Below are positions 61,854-64,000 of a stretch of DNA of 64,000 nucleotides, one piece after another. Within the stretch, counting starts at the first letter, position 1, and the number at the start of each line of letters is the position of its first letter. Source of the stretch: Candidatus Rhodoferax odensensis (GTDB taxonomy: Bacteria > Pseudomonadota > Gammaproteobacteria > Burkholderiales > Burkholderiaceae_C). Under the pieces are notes generated by a model that ran no database searches, was not told the origin of the DNA, and saw nothing but the letters and a program-made list of their open reading frames with translations. The stretch lies in NCBI GenBank assembly GCA_016718405.1, contig JADKDJ010000033.1, positions 434,001 to 498,000 on the forward strand. The letters run 5' to 3'. The position numbers and the translations under genes are program-made.

Positions 61854-62426
61854 ATGTTTGGATTCTTCAAGAGCAAGGCGCCCAAAGCGGATACGGCGAT
61901 GGCCAAGCCTGCGGCCAGCGCGCCGCCGCCTGTGAGTACACGACAGCATGCGCATATACAACGCGAGTTGGTTCGAGTCGTACTTAAAGACACCCTACGA
62001 CAACATGGCATACCGGTAGGCTGGGTTGGCTGCGAAGTATCGGCGGCGCCAAAGTGGGTCAACGACGAGGACATGTTTGTTCAACTGGTGATCCTGAAAT
62101 GGAACGAAGCCCTACTTCGTTACGCCCCCGCCCTGGAACGCCAGCTGCTGCTTGACCTCGACCGCTTTGATCCAACCGTCAACCATTCGCGCTATGTTGT
62201 CTCGTGGCGTTTCGCGCCCGATTGCGGTTGCCCGTCGGTGGACATGCCTGACCCGTCAGTCTGGTTGAAAGCGGCACATCCGACACCACCACCCGAGCCG
62301 GTGGCGATATTGGACCGGCGCCGGAGCAAACGTGTCAAACGCACCGAGAAGTTTGACTTGCCCAACTCCAGCTACGACAACTTGCCCCAAAACTTCGCGC
62401 CAACCGAACCGTCACCATTGCGGTGA
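61854..62426 (+). CDS. Hypothetical protein
   Basis: A 190-residue soluble protein. The N-terminus has an Ala/Pro-rich linker (KSAPKADTAMAKPAASAPPP). A compact central domain of about residues 30-125 contains HIQRELVRVVLKDTLRQHGIPVGWVGCEV and DCGCPSVDMPDPSVW with two close Cys. A basic, charged tail ends the protein. The start ATG has an AGGGAGAGG ribosome-binding site upstream. I do not recognise a family. It is convergent with the HDOD gene. Confidence 0.75.
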   Translation: MFGFFKSKAPKADTAMAKPAASAPPPVSTRQHAHIQRELVRVVLKDTLRQHGIPVGWVGCEVSAAPKWVNDEDMFVQLVILKWNEALLRYAPALERQLLLDLDRFDPTVNHSRYVVSWRFAPDCGCPSVDMPDPSVWLKAAHPTPPPEPVAILDRRRSKRVKRTEKFDLPNSSYDNLPQNFAPTEPSPLR

Positions 62427-62478
62427 GTGTTGCCGACGAGATAAGCGGTCTCCTTGGCACATTCGAAAAACCAGCGGA

Positions 62479-63303
62479 TCAAACCAGCACAATCGCCTCG
62501 TGGCTTGACGTCCAGTCGATAGCGTCCTGTTGCAGCGCCGCGTCAAAATCGATCGCCAGCGCGAGACCCACATCATCGGGGAAGTTGTCAACCAAGTCTT
62601 GCGCGGACATGCCCGCTTCGTTCGCCCTGGCGCGCCAGGCTGCCAAATGCAATACGCCTGCCAGTGGCTCGTAGACGCCGTTTTCAAATGGCGCATGTTG
62701 ATGCCCAAGCGCGTCGACAATCGCTTGCGGGAACTGCCACGATTGCGCAAAGGCAGCGCCCACATCGGCGTAACAATACCCCAGCAGTTTGCGCTCGGCT
62801 TTGGCACGTTTAAGGCTCAGCGGGGGCGCGTCCTGGGCCAGCACCGCCAACTCACCCGGCATGCCGACGCACATCACCAATTCGCCCACCGCATGGATCA
62901 GACCAGCTGTGAATGCAAGCGACTGTGGCTGTCGAACCAATCCCGCCAACATGCGTGACAGCTTGGCTACATCCAGGCTGTAGCGCCAGAACTGCCGCAA
63001 ATCAACGCCGGGCACATTGCGAAACGCCCCCGCCACGGCCGCGGCCAACGCAATGTCGCGCAGCTGATTGGTCCCCAGCAAAGCCAGCGCCTCCGAGACA
63101 CTTCCGATCTTCTTGGACAGCTGGTACTGTGCCGAGTTGGCGATCTGCAGCAATCGCATCGTCAACGTTGGATCAGTACCAACCAATTGACTGATCTTCT
63201 TCAAGTCAGGCTCGTCTCGATTCAATTCGCTAAGCAGCAGAGCCACAACCCGCGGAATACTGGGCAACGCCTCTTGGGAAACAAGCAGATCCTTAAACTC
63301 CAT
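62479..63303 (-). CDS. HDOD domain protein
   Basis: A 274-residue protein dominated by an HDOD domain, related to HD-type signalling domains but usually without catalytic metal sites. Characteristic blocks are LPSIPRVVALLLSELN, LTMRLLQIANSAQYQLSKKIGSVSEALALLGTNQL and AGLIHAVGELVMCVG, where the metal-binding HD pair is not kept. HDOD proteins act in motility or stress signalling. The ATG at 63303 (MEFKDLLVSQ) fits better than an upstream in-frame start at 63381. Confidence 0.9.
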   Translation of the reverse strand: MEFKDLLVSQEALPSIPRVVALLLSELNRDEPDLKKISQLVGTDPTLTMRLLQIANSAQYQLSKKIGSVSEALALLGTNQLRDIALAAAVAGAFRNVPGVDLRQFWRYSLDVAKLSRMLAGLVRQPQSLAFTAGLIHAVGELVMCVGMPGELAVLAQDAPPLSLKRAKAERKLLGYCYADVGAAFAQSWQFPQAIVDALGHQHAPFENGVYEPLAGVLHLAAWRARANEAGMSAQDLVDNFPDDVGLALAIDFDAALQQDAIDWTSSHEAIVLV

Positions 63304-63554
63304 GATCCATCGCCTTAGTGATGCAATTGAGTCACCAAGGATCATTATGATCCAGGGTCGCCACAGTTCGCCAGGTGACATCCATCAGTCGGTGACCAGT
63401 GCCATCGCTGAATCGCCGCAAAGCAGTCAGGGCTCGCGGGCCGGTCCATTTTTCGATATCCGCAGGGCGTCGCATCGAACAGGGCATCAGTCCCTCGGCA
63501 AAGACTCACATGAAGCTTAGCTCCCATGCCCTCAGGCTATAATGGCAGACTTGT

Positions 63555-63631
63555 CGGCGTGTGGCGCAGCCTGGTAGCGCACTTGCATGGGGTGCAAGGG
63601 GTCGAAGGTTCGAATCCTTTCACGCCGACCA
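63555..63631 (+). tRNA. tRNA-Pro (anticodon GGG)
   Basis: Cloverleaf on the plus strand: acceptor CGGCGTG pairs with CACGCCG, D-arm GCGC, anticodon stem CTTGC/GCAAG around loop ATGGGGT (anticodon GGG), T-loop TTCGAAT, discriminator A and encoded CCA. A TATAAT box at 63538-63543 is 11 bases upstream. A terminator follows. It differs from the tRNA-Pro at 39818 in anticodon. Confidence 0.95.
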
Positions 63632-63643
63632 TTGAAAAATGTG

Positions 63644-63677
63644 AGGGCCAGCAGCTTTTGAGCCGCTGGCCCTTTCT
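63644..63677 (+). terminator. Terminator after tRNA-Pro(GGG)
   Basis: Stem AGGGCCAGC/GCTGGCCCT around an 11-base loop (63644-63673), followed by T-rich sequence. It lies 13 bp after the tRNA 3' end. Confidence 0.8.
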
Positions 63678-63808
63678 GCTTTAAGGCGACTACGCTATGC
63701 CCGGGCCATTGCCGCCACGGGTCAAGCGCTGCCATTGCGCATTGACTGCCTAATCAAATGCTCCGGTTTGTCAACAGGGGTTTGACCTTGGCTGACCGAT
63801 TTCTGACA

Positions 63809-63814
63809 TATAAT
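63809..63814 (+). promoter_or_regulatory. -10 box for the small lipoprotein gene
   Basis: A perfect TATAAT lies 103 bp before the lipoprotein ATG. A TTGACC (63782-63787) is 21 bp upstream, too far for a normal -35, and TTGGCT (63788-63793) is 15 bp away. An inverted repeat CTAAGT...ACTTAG follows within the leader (about 63822-63852). Confidence 0.5.
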
Positions 63815-63917
63815 GCGAGGCTAAGTGAAATGCTCGAGCCGTTTTACTTAGTCTGATCGGGTCTCCCGCACAGACAGTTTCCGGAAATTGTTTTTAACTC
63901 ACCAGGTAATTTTTCAA

Positions 63918-64000
63918 ATGAACAAATCTCTCGTTTTGGCTGCTGTCGTCGCCGCCGTCGCCCTCGCTGCTTGTGGCAAGAAGGAAGAAGCTCCCGCTCC
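63918..64000 (+). CDS. Small predicted lipoprotein, N-terminal part
   Basis: The visible 27 residues are a lipoprotein signal: MNKSLVLAAVVAAVALAAC followed by GKKEEAPAP. The lipobox LAAC predicts cleavage before Cys19 and lipid attachment. The gene runs off the right edge of the window. A strong TATAAT box and a leader of about 100 nt with an inverted repeat precede it. Short Lys/Glu/Pro-rich lipoproteins of this kind are common in Comamonadaceae, with no defined function. Confidence 0.8.
   Translation, partial: MNKSLVLAAVVAAVALAACGKKEEAPA

Overview
The window is chromosomal DNA from a high-GC betaproteobacterium, most likely a Comamonadaceae member (Rhodoferax/Polaromonas type). This placement is inference from gene content: zapB-zapA-6S RNA order, ilvBHC-pssA-leuA order, an aat-bpt pair, a phaC-phaA-phaB cluster, a DUF3619/DUF3106/RDD block, and neighbouring soluble and membrane pyrophosphatases. 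I see no rRNA, phage, transposase or CRISPR array. It reads as core chromosome, with repeats confined to intergenic spaces.

Region 1 (1-10000, minus strand) is a vitamin B12 uptake and salvage locus. A cobalamin riboswitch (about 9780-9999) precedes btuB, followed by cobU, btuF, btuC, btuD, bioB, cobQ, cobT and cobS (cut by the window edge). Biotin synthase sits inside this set. Region 2 (10050-15530) holds zapB-like/zapA, 6S RNA, a TauE/SafE permease, and a translationally coupled HD-GYP plus PAS-GGDEF-EAL pair for c-di-GMP signalling. Region 3 (15800-24750) has two thiol-fold enzymes, the polyhydroxybutyrate genes phaC-phaA-phaB, pgeF, and polyphosphate:AMP phosphotransferase. The phaA gene lacks 2 nt at its catalytic cysteine. 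Region 4 (24900-32450) has small enzymes (ABM, FAH, Nudix), a DUF1800/DUF1501 export pair, and a FimV-like gene split by a 1-nt frameshift in a homopolymer.

Region 5 (32500-39600) is acyl-CoA metabolism: 3-hydroxyacyl-CoA dehydrogenase, enoyl-CoA hydratase, a Crp-type regulator, an APH-type kinase with an acyl-CoA dehydrogenase, then a second HD-GYP protein. Region 6 (39700-42400) has tRNA-Arg, tRNA-Pro and an overlapping aat-bpt-iclR set. Region 7 (42450-50150) carries pbpG and the branched-chain amino acid genes ilvB-ilvH-ilvC-pssA-leuA. A Leu-rich leader peptide and terminator precede leuA, and a short Val-Leu-Ile-Leu ORF precedes ilvB.

Region 8 (50350-53250) is a tightly packed sigma factor / DUF3619 / DUF3106 / RDD / LOG block; its first three genes are my best candidate for an uncharacterised signalling system. 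Region 9 (53240-64000) has glnB-nadE, a COG3146 acyltransferase, cheW, ppa, hppA (K+-independent type), an aldehyde dehydrogenase, an HDOD protein, tRNA-Pro(GGG), and the start of a small lipoprotein gene.

Functional assignments rest on motifs and family knowledge read by eye. No database search or folding program was run.
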